A DNA stretch of 6,582 nt from Deltaproteobacteria bacterium (GCA_019314155.1 JAFCZV010000107.1:1-6582); one strand, 5' to 3'; shown: positions 1 to 6,582, counted from the first letter of the stretch. Program-made: numbers and translations. Notes: generated by a model from the sequence alone, not told the origin.

Positions 1-13
1 AGAGGGAGGAGAA

Positions 14-3000
14 ATGACTGAAAAAAGCGGATCGGTTATGGTTATCGGTGCCGGCATTGCAGGAATGCAGGCAGCACTCGATCTGGCCAATTCTGATTAC
101 AAGGTGTATCTGGTGGATAAGTCGCCGACCGTCGGTGGGATGATGTCCCGGCTGGACAAGACCTTCCCCACCAACGACTGTGCCATGTGAGTGATCTCGC
201 CCAAACTGGTCGAGGTCGGCCGGCATATGAACATAGATTTGATTACGTGTAGTGAAGTAAAGAGCGTTGAGGGTGAACCGGGAAATTTTGGGGTTTCGCT
301 GGTTAATCACCCCCGATACATCGATCCGGTAAAATGTACCGGGTGCGGAGAATGTGCCCGGCACTGTCCGGTAACCGCTGTTAATCAATATAACATGAAA
401 TTAGATGACCGGAGGGCCACGTATATTGAATACGCCCAGGCGGTTCCCCTTGCATTTGCCATCGATACAGATTCCTGCATCGGCTGTGGCTTATGCGAGA
501 ACATGTGTGTTGCCAAAGCCATTGAGTATGATGACAAGGAGCGCGAAAGCGCTATTAAAGTGGGATCGGTTATTTTATCCGCCGGAAGCAAGGGATATGA
601 TCCTTCCGGGCTTGATTTTATTGGATACGAATATCCCAATGTAGTTACGAGCGAGGAATTTGAAAGGATTTTAAGCGCATCAGGACCGTATTTCGGCCAT
701 CTTATGCGGCCGCTGGATCGTGAAGAGCCCAAAAGCATCGCCTGGCTCCAATGCGTCGGTTCCAGGGATACCAACCGGTGCGGCAACGGGTATTGCTCTT
801 CGGTTTGCTGCATGTATGCCGTCAAAGAGGCCATGATTGCCAAGGAACATGCCCATGGTGAACTGGATTGCGCCGTCTTTAATATGGATATGCGGACCTT
901 TGGTAAGGATTATGAGAAATATTATCTTCGTGCCAAAGATAAAGACGGGGTTCGTTTTGTAAAGGCCAGGGTCCATACCATCACCGAGATTCCGGAAACC
1001 GGAGATCTGGTTGTTCAGTTTGCAGATGAAACCGGCATGATGAAAGAGGAGACCTATAATATGGTGGTTCTCTCCGTAGGTCTTCAGGTTCAACCGGATG
1101 CTGCGGCACTTGCGGAACGTCTCGGCATTGAACTGGATAAATACAACTTTGCAGATACAGACACTTTCGCACCGGTGGCCACATCACGCCCCGGAATTTA
1201 TATCTGTGGGGTGCTGCAAGGGCCCAAGGACATTCCCGGATCAATAACCGAAGCCAGTGCAGCCGCCTGTTTGGCAGGTGCGGAACTGATCGAGGCCAGA
1301 GGAACCGATATTCCAAAAGTTGAAGTTGTCGAAGAGATCGACGTCACAGGGCAGGAGCCTCGCATCGGTGTTTTTGTGTGCAATTGCGGTATCAACATAG
1401 GAGGAATTGTGGATGTCCCGGCTGTTAAGGACTATGCTGCAACGCTTCCGTATGTTGTTTATACGGATGAGAATCTTTTTACCTGCAGCCAGGACACCCA
1501 GGAGCAGATCAAAGAAAAAATTAAAGAGCATAAACTCAACCGGGTGGTGGTGGCCTCATGCAGTCCGAAAACCCACGAAGCTATGTTCATGGAAACACTT
1601 GAAGCTTGCGGGATAAACAAATATCTATTTGAAATGGCCAATATCCGCAACCAGGACTCCTGGATACATTCCAAGGAGCCGGAGATCGCAACCAAAAAGG
1701 CCAAAGATCTGGTTCGCATGTCCGTGGCCAGAGCCGCAGCATTGAGGACCCTAAAAGAGAAAGTCGTCCCTATTAACAAGCAGGCGCTGGTGATCGGCGG
1801 TGGTGTGGCCGGCATGAATGCGGCGCTCAGTTTGGGCAATCAGGGATTTAATACGGTTCTGGTTGAAAAAGAAGCCGAACTTGGCGGCTTTTCACGAAAA
1901 CTTCACCATACCATCGAGGGCGATGATATTCAGGCCTATCTTAAAAAGCTTGCGGACGAAGTGACCGGCCACGATACAATTGAGGTTTTAACCAAAGCCC
2001 GGATTAGTGGTTTTGAAGGTTTCAAGGGAAATTTTTCAACCGAAGTTACTTTGGGGACGGATAATGAAAAGCGCAAGATAGATCACGGAATTTTCATTGT
2101 TGCCACAGGCGCCGGAGAATACCAGCCCAAAGAATATCTATACAAAGAGGACGAGCGGGTGGTTACCCAGGTGGAACTATCCGATATCCTCGAGAAGAAA
2201 GGAACCGACGGGCTTGACAGCGTTGTCATGATCCAGTGTGTCGGATCCCGCAACGATGAGAATGTTGAGTGTTCCCGCATATGCTGCCAGAATGCCGTAA
2301 AGAATGCCCTTGATATCAAAAAGCGAAATCCCGACACCCAGGTCTATGTGCTTTACAGGGATATCCGTACCTACGGTCTTCTCGAGGATTATTATACCGA
2401 GGCCAGAAAACAGGGGGTTATCTTTATCCGCTTTGACCAGGATGCCCCGCCGGATGTCCAGCCTTCTTCCGATGGCCTTCTGGTGACGGTTAAAGACCAC
2501 ATCCTGCAGCAGAATCTCGAAATAAGGGCCGATCTTGTGGCATTGAGCGCCGGAATGGTGGCTGAAGATACCCAAGAGATGAGCGGGATCATGAAGTTGA
2601 ATCGCAACCCGGAAGGATATTTCATCGAAGCCCACGTTAAACTCCGTCCGGTGGATATGCCCAGTGAGGGTGTTTTCCTCTGCGGAACGGCCCACGGTCC
2701 CAAGCTGATTACGGAGACCATTTCTCAGGCCCAGGCGGCGGCATCAAGGGCGACGACGTTTCTTGCCAAAGATGCCATCAAGCTTTCGGCAATTACGGCC
2801 AAGGTCGATACGGATCATTGTGTCAAATGCCTGACCTGTGTCCGTGAATGCCCCTTTGGTGTGCCGGCGTTTAATGTAACCGAAAAACTCATTGAAATCA
2901 ATGAGGCGATTTGTCACGGATGCGGTGTTTGCACAAGCGTATGCCCGAGACAGACGATTCAGTTGAGCTTTTATGAAGATGATCAAATAATTAGTAAAAT

Positions 3001-3031
3001 TGATGCCTTGCTTGAGGCGGAGGGGATGTGA
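14..3031 (+). CDS. hdrA: HdrA-type FAD/iron-sulfur protein with selenocysteine (Sec59), duplicated architecture
   Basis: This is a heterodisulfide reductase subunit A family protein of 1005 residues, probably a cytoplasmic flavin hub that passes electrons between MvhD and the HdrD-like subunit. It reads through an in-frame UGA at 188-190, in CAMU (Cys56-Sec59), where HdrA proteins have a conserved Cys. The sequence either side is typical HdrA (FPTNDCAM before, SPKLVEVGRH after). Visible parts in order: GxGxxG FAD motif (12-17); Sec59; two 4Fe-4S motifs (Cys108/111/114/118 and 155/158/161/165); a QCVGSR plus CC motif (Cys247-266); the HdrA N-terminal-type domain with Cys456, 458, 491 and 516; a second FAD motif GGGVAG (595-600); a second QCVGSR plus CC motif (742-758); two C-terminal 4Fe-4S motifs (936/939/942/946 and 967/970/973/977). 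Classical methanogen HdrA is about 650 residues, so this is an internally duplicated form. The ATG at 14 follows GGGAGGAG; GTG at 191 would lose the first FAD motif. The gene ends in a UGA that overlaps the next start. The family is certain; the electron partners are inferred. Confidence 0.93.
188..223 (+). promoter_or_regulatory. Selenocysteine UGA and predicted SECIS hairpin in hdrA
   Basis: UGA at 188-190 is followed by a hairpin in which 206-211 pairs with 218-223 (six pairs, two of them G-U). The 212-217 loop is GAGGUC, and G212-C217 may close it to AGGU. The loop begins after 21 nt, inside the 16-37 nt window known for bacterial SECIS elements, and it starts with G as that model requires. 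A competing fold pairs 193-199 with 211-217 and is about as long, but its loop does not start with G, so I prefer the first. Folding was done by eye. Confidence 0.7.
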
Positions 3032-3033
3032 TG
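3019..3033 (+). promoter_or_regulatory. Ribosome binding site and stop/start overlap joining hdrA to mvhD
   Basis: GGAGGGG at 3019-3025 lies inside the end of hdrA, five bases before the ATG at 3031-3033. The hdrA stop UGA (3029-3031) shares its last base with that ATG. This fixes the MvhD start upstream of its UGA codon and suggests translational coupling of the two subunits. Confidence 0.8.
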
Positions 3034-3453
3034 GCTGATTTCGAACCGATCATTATTTCGTTTTGTTGTGACTATTGAGGATATTCAGCTGCGGACCTGG
3101 CAGGTTCCATGCGACTCGATTATCCTGCAAACATTAACATCATAAGACTTCCCTGTACCGGCAAGATTGATGTGATTCACCTTTTGCGGGCGATCCAGAA
3201 AGGGGCCGACGGGGTATACGTTGTCGGCTGTCTGGAGGGGAATTGTCACTATAACGAAGGAAATTACAGGGCACGTGAACGGGTGAATCATGTGCGCATG
3301 TTGCTGGAAGAAATCGGTCTTGAAAGTGACCGGGTGAGAATGTATAACCTATCTTCAGGTGAAGGACCCACCTTTGCAGCGTATGCAAAGGAGATGACCG
3401 AAAATATACGGTCTTTGGGGCCCAACCCGTTAAAAGATTCGGCAAAGGCCTAA
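3031..3453 (+). CDS. mvhD: MvhD-type 2Fe-2S electron-transfer subunit with selenocysteine (Sec16)
   Basis: This is an MvhD/VhuD family protein (hydrogenase iron-sulfur subunit family) of 140 residues, the usual length for a free-standing member. In methanogens MvhD carries a 2Fe-2S cluster and links a hydrogenase or formate dehydrogenase to HdrA. Here the N-terminal motif reads CCDYU (residues 12-16), with UGA at 3076-3078 in place of the second Cys of the family's CxxC. Other conserved Cys are Cys42 (in LPCTGKID) and Cys67 and Cys72 (in GCLEGNCHY). Sec16 is therefore a candidate cluster ligand or a residue beside the cluster. ATG 3031 is chosen for its strong ribosome binding site and the overlap with hdrA. 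ATG 3109, the next start after the UGA, would remove the first part of the cluster site. Selenocysteine-containing VhuD is known from Methanocaldococcus and relatives, which supports reading this UGA as Sec. No hydrogenase gene is seen nearby, so the electron donor is open. Confidence 0.93.
3076..3108 (+). promoter_or_regulatory. Selenocysteine UGA and predicted SECIS hairpin in mvhD
   Basis: UGA at 3076-3078 is followed by a hairpin with stem 3093-3098 paired to 3102-3107 and the loop GGC at 3099-3101. In an alternative register U3105 is bulged and 3093-3095 pairs with 3106-3108. The loop begins after 20 nt and starts with G, as in the bacterial SECIS model. The stem is short (six pairs, one of them G-U), so support comes mostly from the protein context and the matching spacing in the neighbouring genes. 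Confidence 0.65.
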
Positions 3454-3457
3454 AAAC

Positions 3458-3464
3458 GGAGGAG
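3458..3464 (+). promoter_or_regulatory. Ribosome binding site of the HdrD-like gene
   Basis: GGAGGAG lies five bases before the ATG at 3470, in the 16-base gap after mvhD. It fixes the start and shows that the gene follows directly in the same transcript. Confidence 0.8.
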
Positions 3465-3469
3465 ATATT

Positions 3470-4789
3470 ATGGCTGAAGAAGCGATCAAAATAGGAGGCA
3501 AAAAGAAAAGCATTTTTCTGGACAAGGTAAAAGAGCTTCTTCCTGAAGGAGGAAATCTCAATCTTTGCCTGACCTGCGGTGCTTGTTCTTCCGGATGCCC
3601 TGCAACGGGACTGGAAGATATGGACCCCAGAAAGTTTTTGCGCATGGCCGCTCTGGGCATGGACGAAGAAGTAACCAGCACACCCTGGGTGTGGATGTGT
3701 ACCATGTGTACGCGTTGTATGTATGTATGTCCCATGAAAATCAACATTCCCCAACTGGTCTTCAACGCCAGGGCAAGCTGGCCCAGGGATGAGCGACCCA
3801 AGGGAATCCGCGGATCATGCGACATGGCATTAAGAAACGATACCTGCAGTGCCATGGGGACGTCTGAAGAAGACTTCCAATTCGTTGTAGAGGACGTGCT
3901 TGAGGAATATCAGGAAACCCAGCCTGAATTCAAGGACATGAAAGCGGATGTTAACAGGGAAGGGGCTGAATTCTATTTTAACCAGAATTCCAGAGAACCG
4001 GTCACCGAACCGGATGAAATGGTACCGATGTGGAAGATTTTCCACCTGGTGGGAGCCGACTGGACATACGGAACCAAGGGATGGGCGGCGGAAAACTACT
4101 GCCTGTTTCTGGCGGACAATGAAAACTGGGAGAAAATTGTAAGGGTCAAGGCCAAAGCCGTAGATGATTTAAAGGCTAAGGTCTGGCTCAATACCGAGTG
4201 AGGGCACGAGCTTTTCGCAGTCCGGTTCGGACTGGAAAAATTCAAAATTGAGCACAACTTTGAAATAAAGAGTATCATCCAGCTTTATGCCCAGTGGATT
4301 AGGGAAGGAAAGCTGAAGGTCAATTCCGATTGGAACAAGGACCTGAAAATCAAATTCACGGTGCAGGATCCCTGCCAGCTGGTACGCAAGACCTATGGAG
4401 ATCCGGTGGCCGAAGATTTGCGGTACACGGTGAAAGCGGTGGTGGGTGAAGAAAATTTTATTGAAATGCATCCAAACCGGTCGAACAATTATTGCTGTGG
4501 CGGCGGCGGAGGGTTTCTCCAGGCAGGATATACTGAAGAACGCCGGGCTTACGGCAAGCTCAAAGCGGACCAGATTCTGGCAACAAAGGCGGACTACTGC
4601 ATTACGCCCTGTCACAACTGCCATGCACAGGTCCATGACATGAGTGAACTCAACGATCATGCATGGGAAACCGTTCATTTGTGGACATTGATCTGTTTGT
4701 CGTTAGGAATTCTTGGACCCAATGAACGTGAATATCTGGGAGATGATCTAAAAGAAGTTTTGCCCTTTCACCCGGAATCGGCAATGTAG
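3470..4789 (+). CDS. HdrC/HdrB-fused (HdrD-like) iron-sulfur protein with selenocysteine (Sec244)
   Basis: This 439-residue protein combines an HdrC-like half and a CCG-domain half, the layout of HdrD and of related subunits such as HmcF and TmcB. The HdrC part has two 4Fe-4S motifs (Cys33/36/39/43 and Cys77/80/83/87). UGA at 4199-4201 then falls in TEUGHE, where relatives have ECGHA. The DWTYGTKGW stretch with AENYCLF before it and the frame after it stay recognisable, so this is one gene. The C-terminal CCG domain is complete: Cys302 (DPCQL), Cys342-Cys343 followed by five Gly, and Cys381/Cys384 (PCHNC), with CX39CC spacing. It should bind a 4Fe-4S or noncubane cluster, as HdrB does. The first CCG domain has no CC pair, so only Sec244 and scattered Cys (117, 126, 211) could act there. 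No membrane segment is visible, so the protein is probably cytoplasmic. In this operon it likely takes the place of separate HdrB and HdrC subunits; its substrate is unknown. Confidence 0.9.
4199..4239 (+). promoter_or_regulatory. Selenocysteine UGA and predicted SECIS hairpin in the HdrD-like gene
   Basis: This is the strongest of the three hairpins. A lower stem pairs 4212-4216 with 4235-4239, G4217 is bulged, and an upper stem pairs 4218-4223 (CAGUCC) with 4229-4234 (GGACUG). The GGUUC loop is at 4224-4228. That gives eleven Watson-Crick pairs. The loop starts with GGU and begins 22 nt after the UGA, close to the GGU loop of the E. coli fdhF SECIS. Confidence 0.8.
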
Positions 4790-4872
4790 TCATTGGCTAT
4801 CAGTCATGGGTCATCTGAAATTGGATAACTGATGGGTGATTAATGATAAACGGCTGGCGACAAATGACTGTT
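4789..4872 (+). repeat. Degenerate heptanucleotide repeat region between the HdrD-like gene and metV
   Basis: The gap between the stop at 4787-4789 and metV shows a 7-base rhythm. In one fixed phase twelve successive 7-base units from 4789 to 4872 all begin with G. GTCAT recurs at 4789, 4803 and 4810, and later units begin with GAT (GATAACT at 4824, GATGGGT, GATTAAT, GATAAAC). A 7-base inverted repeat, CAGTCAT at 4801-4807 and ATGACTG at 4864-4870, brackets most of it. Similar heptamer arrays are known as STRR sequences in cyanobacteria; a relation to them is only a resemblance. No gene or clear promoter is seen here. Confidence 0.5.
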
Positions 4873-4873
4873 T

Positions 4874-4880
4874 AGGAGGG
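4874..4880 (+). promoter_or_regulatory. Ribosome binding site that decides the metV start
   Basis: AGGAGGG ends three bases before the ATG at 4884. An in-frame ATG at 4836 would add 16 residues, but these are encoded by the heptad-repeat region and have no ribosome binding site, so 4884 is the better start. Confidence 0.8.
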
Positions 4881-4883
4881 AAA

Positions 4884-5564
4884 ATGATAGTTGCCAAAAG
4901 AAAACCCTTTGAAGAAATAAAGGATATGATCAAGGGCTACAAAAAAGTCCTGAATGTTGGTTGCGGGACCTGTGTAGCGGTTTGCCTTGCAGGCGGAGAA
5001 AAGGAAGTCGATGTTCTGAATGCCGAGCTGGATATGGCCAGAAGGCTGGACAACAATCCCGTTGAACTCGGGGCCCAAACTGTGGAAAGACAGTGTGACC
5101 ATGAATATCTCGAGGAGTTGGATGATATTGTCGGAGATTATGATGCGATTATCTCCATGGCCTGTGGTGTGGGAATTCAGTTTCTGGCAGAAAGGTTTCC
5201 GGATATTCCGGTTTATCCGGGGGTGGATACCACCGGTATGTCCGCCAATCAGGCCGTGGGATGGTATGAAGAGCGATGTCGTTCCTGCGGCAAATGTGTC
5301 CTCGGCATGACCGCAGCCATTTGCCCGGTTACCATGTGCGCAAAAGGACTTTATAACGGTCCCTGCGGCGGCACCAACCAGGGAAATTGCGAGATAGACG
5401 CGGATCAGCCCTGCGCCTGGTTCAGGATCTATGAACGGCTAGAAAAACAGGGCCGTCTCAATGAAATTATAGCATATACTCCCCCGGCAGACTGGAATGA
5501 CCAGGTTCCAAGGACGCTGGTTCAGCCCGGTTATAAAAAACCGGAGAAGGCTGAAGAATCATAA
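4884..5564 (+). CDS. metV: MetV, methylenetetrahydrofolate reductase small (C-terminal-domain family) subunit
   Basis: This 226-residue protein matches the methylenetetrahydrofolate reductase C-terminal-domain family, called MetV in acetogens, where it partners MetF and supplies it with electrons. The N-terminal part has a Cys27/Cys30/Cys34 motif (GCGTCVAVC), then Cys71 and Cys94. The C-terminal part is Cys-rich (Cys132/135/138, 147, 152, 161, 169, 177), includes CRSCGKC and GPCGGT, and fits iron-sulfur binding. No in-frame UGA is present, so unlike the three upstream genes it is not a selenoprotein. It sits directly before metF, as expected for a two-subunit MetVF enzyme. The 94-base gap before it is the first real break in the operon and could hold an additional start or processing site, though none is convincing. 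The family is confident; the exact cluster number is not known from sequence. Confidence 0.92.
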   Translation: MIVAKRKPFEEIKDMIKGYKKVLNVGCGTCVAVCLAGGEKEVDVLNAELDMARRLDNNPVELGAQTVERQCDHEYLEELDDIVGDYDAIISMACGVGIQFLAERFPDIPVYPGVDTTGMSANQAVGWYEERCRSCGKCVLGMTAAICPVTMCAKGLYNGPCGGTNQGNCEIDADQPCAWFRIYERLEKQGRLNEIIAYTPPADWNDQVPRTLVQPGYKKPEKAEES

Positions 5565-5662
5565 CATTCCGTGAATACGATTGAAAGTGCGCATATTGGA
5601 ATAAATCCGGCGCGTCGGGTTATGAGAATAATGATTTTGCAATTACAGCAGAGGAAGCCGAA
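5565..5662 (+). other. Intergenic gap between metV and metF with a small hairpin
   Basis: These 98 bases contain a six-pair hairpin, 5604-5609 with 5616-5621 (one G-U pair) and a GCGCGU loop. No U-run follows, so it is not a standard terminator. TTGGAA at 5596 and TTATGA at 5620, 18 bases apart, make a weak promoter-like pair. GAGG at 5651-5654 serves as the metF ribosome binding site. Nothing else is convincing. Confidence 0.4.
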
Positions 5663-6582
5663 ATGAAATCAGGAAGCAATTTGGAAAAAGTTTTAGAAGC
5701 AGGTCATTTTGCATTTACAGGGGAACTTGGGCCGCCCAGAGGCTGTGATGTGGAAGAGGTTATAGAAAAGGCTCAACACCTGAAAGGCATGGTGGATTCG
5801 GTGAACATTACCGACAATCAGACCGCTATGGTACGGATGTCCAGCTGGGCCGCGAGCCTAATCTTACTCAAGGAAGGTCTGGAGCCCAATTTCCAGATGG
5901 TGTGCCGGGATCGAAACCGGTTGGCCATGCAGGCCGATATTTTGGGAGCCTATGCCCACGGTATAAAGAATATGCTCTGTCTTTCCGGTGATCATCAAAT
6001 GTTTGGTGACCATCCCCTGGCCAAGGGGGTATTCGATATCGACTCCATACAGTTGATCAATATGGTCAAAATCATGCGTGATGAAGGAAAATTTCAAACT
6101 GGTGCCGAGCTGCATGGATCACCGAAAATGTTTATCGGTGCGGCTGCCAATCCCTTTGCAGACCCGTTCGAATGGCGGGTACACCGTTTGGCAAAGAAGG
6201 TGGAGGCCGGATGCGATTTCATCCAGACCCAGTGTATCTACAACATGGAAAAATTTCGGGAATTTATCAAACAGGCCAATGACATGGGAATTACGGAAAA
6301 AGTCTATATCTTGGCCGGTGTGACACCCATGAAGAGTGTGGGTATGGCCAAATATATGAAGAATAAGGTTCCCGGAATAGAGGTGCCGGATGAAGTCATC
6401 AAACGCCTTCAGGGAGCGGAAAAAGGCAAGGTGGCGGATGAAGGCATTAAATTCGCATGCGAACAGGTGGAAGAGTTCAAGGAGATGAAAGGTGTGCACG
6501 GCGTCCACATGATGGCCATCGAGTGGGAACATATGGTTCCTGAAATCGCAGAGCGTGCCAAAGTTCTGCCCAGACCGGTTAT
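5663..6582 (+). CDS. metF: MetF, 5,10-methylenetetrahydrofolate reductase (3' end outside the window)
   Basis: This gene is open to the right edge, with 306 residues visible and no stop. It encodes methylenetetrahydrofolate reductase, an FAD or FMN enzyme with a TIM-barrel fold that interconverts methylene- and methyl-tetrahydrofolate in the methyl branch of the Wood-Ljungdahl pathway. Supporting motifs are GELGPPR with Glu21 (matching the catalytic Glu of E. coli MetF), SVNITDNQ (47-53), LCLSGDH (105-111) with Asp110 in the flavin/folate region, AAANPFADP (160-168), and FIQTQCIYN (186-194). The length seen is close to that of acetogen MetF, so little is probably missing. The ATG at 5663 follows GAGG with eight bases between. 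MetF of this type normally works with MetV, which lies just upstream. In an acetogen it would work in the reducing direction; in an acetate-oxidising sulfate reducer it could run in reverse. Confidence 0.95.
   Translation, partial: MKSGSNLEKVLEAGHFAFTGELGPPRGCDVEEVIEKAQHLKGMVDSVNITDNQTAMVRMSSWAASLILLKEGLEPNFQMVCRDRNRLAMQADILGAYAHGIKNMLCLSGDHQMFGDHPLAKGVFDIDSIQLINMVKIMRDEGKFQTGAELHGSPKMFIGAAANPFADPFEWRVHRLAKKVEAGCDFIQTQCIYNMEKFREFIKQANDMGITEKVYILAGVTPMKSVGMAKYMKNKVPGIEVPDEVIKRLQGAEKGKVADEGIKFACEQVEEFKEMKGVHGVHMMAIEWEHMVPEIAERAKVLPRPV

Noticed and set aside
193..217. Alternative hairpin 193-199/211-217 as the hdrA SECIS
   Set aside because: The stem is good, but its loop starts with C or A, unlike known bacterial SECIS loops; the 206-223 fold fits better.
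191..3031. HdrA starting at GTG 191 after the UGA
   Set aside because: It would lose the first FAD motif and the CAMU site, although bases 14-187 encode a perfect family N-terminus with a ribosome binding site.
3140..3754. A 204-residue open frame on the - strand
   Set aside because: It is antisense to mvhD and the HdrD-like gene, has no recognisable motifs, and looks like a shadow of their codon pattern.
188..4201. The three in-frame UGAs as nonsense mutations making pseudogenes
   Set aside because: All three fall on conserved Cys positions, have no other damage around them, and are followed by suitably spaced hairpins.
4361..4789. A separate downstream HdrB-like gene starting at GTG 4361
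   Set aside because: The frame is continuous from 3470 apart from the UGA, and codons 4202-4360 continue the family sequence; no ribosome binding site precedes 4361.
4836..4883. A 16-residue N-terminal extension of MetV from ATG 4836
   Set aside because: It has no ribosome binding site and is encoded by the heptad-repeat region; ATG 4884 has AGGAGGG just upstream.
5604..5621. Hairpin after metV as a transcription terminator
   Set aside because: The stem is short and no U-run follows, so read-through into metF is more likely.

Overview
This window looks like part of the chromosome of an anaerobic Desulfobacterota (deltaproteobacterial) sulfate reducer or a close relative that uses the Wood-Ljungdahl pathway. 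The placement is inferred from the gene set (HdrA, MvhD, an HdrD-like CCG protein, MetV, MetF), the Cys-rich iron-sulfur proteins, and the use of UGA as selenocysteine, a habit known from that group. No rRNA, tRNA, mobile element or CRISPR is present.

All genes lie on the + strand, apparently as one operon. Position 14 starts a 1005-residue HdrA-type flavoprotein (14-3031) with an in-frame UGA at 188-190. Its stop overlaps the start of a 140-residue MvhD protein (3031-3453) with an in-frame UGA at 3076-3078. Sixteen bases later comes a 439-residue HdrC/HdrB-fused (HdrD-like) protein (3470-4789) with an in-frame UGA at 4199-4201. A 94-base gap with a degenerate 7-base periodicity precedes MetV (4884-5564). 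After a further 98-base gap comes MetF (5663 to the right edge, cut off by the window end).

The main point is that three consecutive genes each carry one UGA exactly where the family has a conserved Cys. Each UGA is followed, after 20-22 nt, by the G-starting apical loop of a plausible bacterial SECIS hairpin. They should be read as selenoproteins, HdrA(Sec59), MvhD(Sec16) and HdrD-like(Sec244). A caller that treats UGA as stop would leave a shortened HdrA, an MvhD without its N-terminus and an HdrD-like protein broken in two.

Functionally, MetF with MetV catalyses the methylene-tetrahydrofolate/methyl-tetrahydrofolate step. The HdrA, MvhD and HdrD-like proteins form a flavin and iron-sulfur electron-transfer module of the heterodisulfide-reductase type. 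The arrangement resembles the MetVF-HdrABC-MvhD complex proposed in Moorella thermoacetica. The module probably couples C1 reduction (or its reversal during acetate oxidation) to ferredoxin or another carrier, possibly by flavin-based electron bifurcation or confurcation. That coupling is inference; the window contains no hydrogenase, formate dehydrogenase or NADH-binding subunit.
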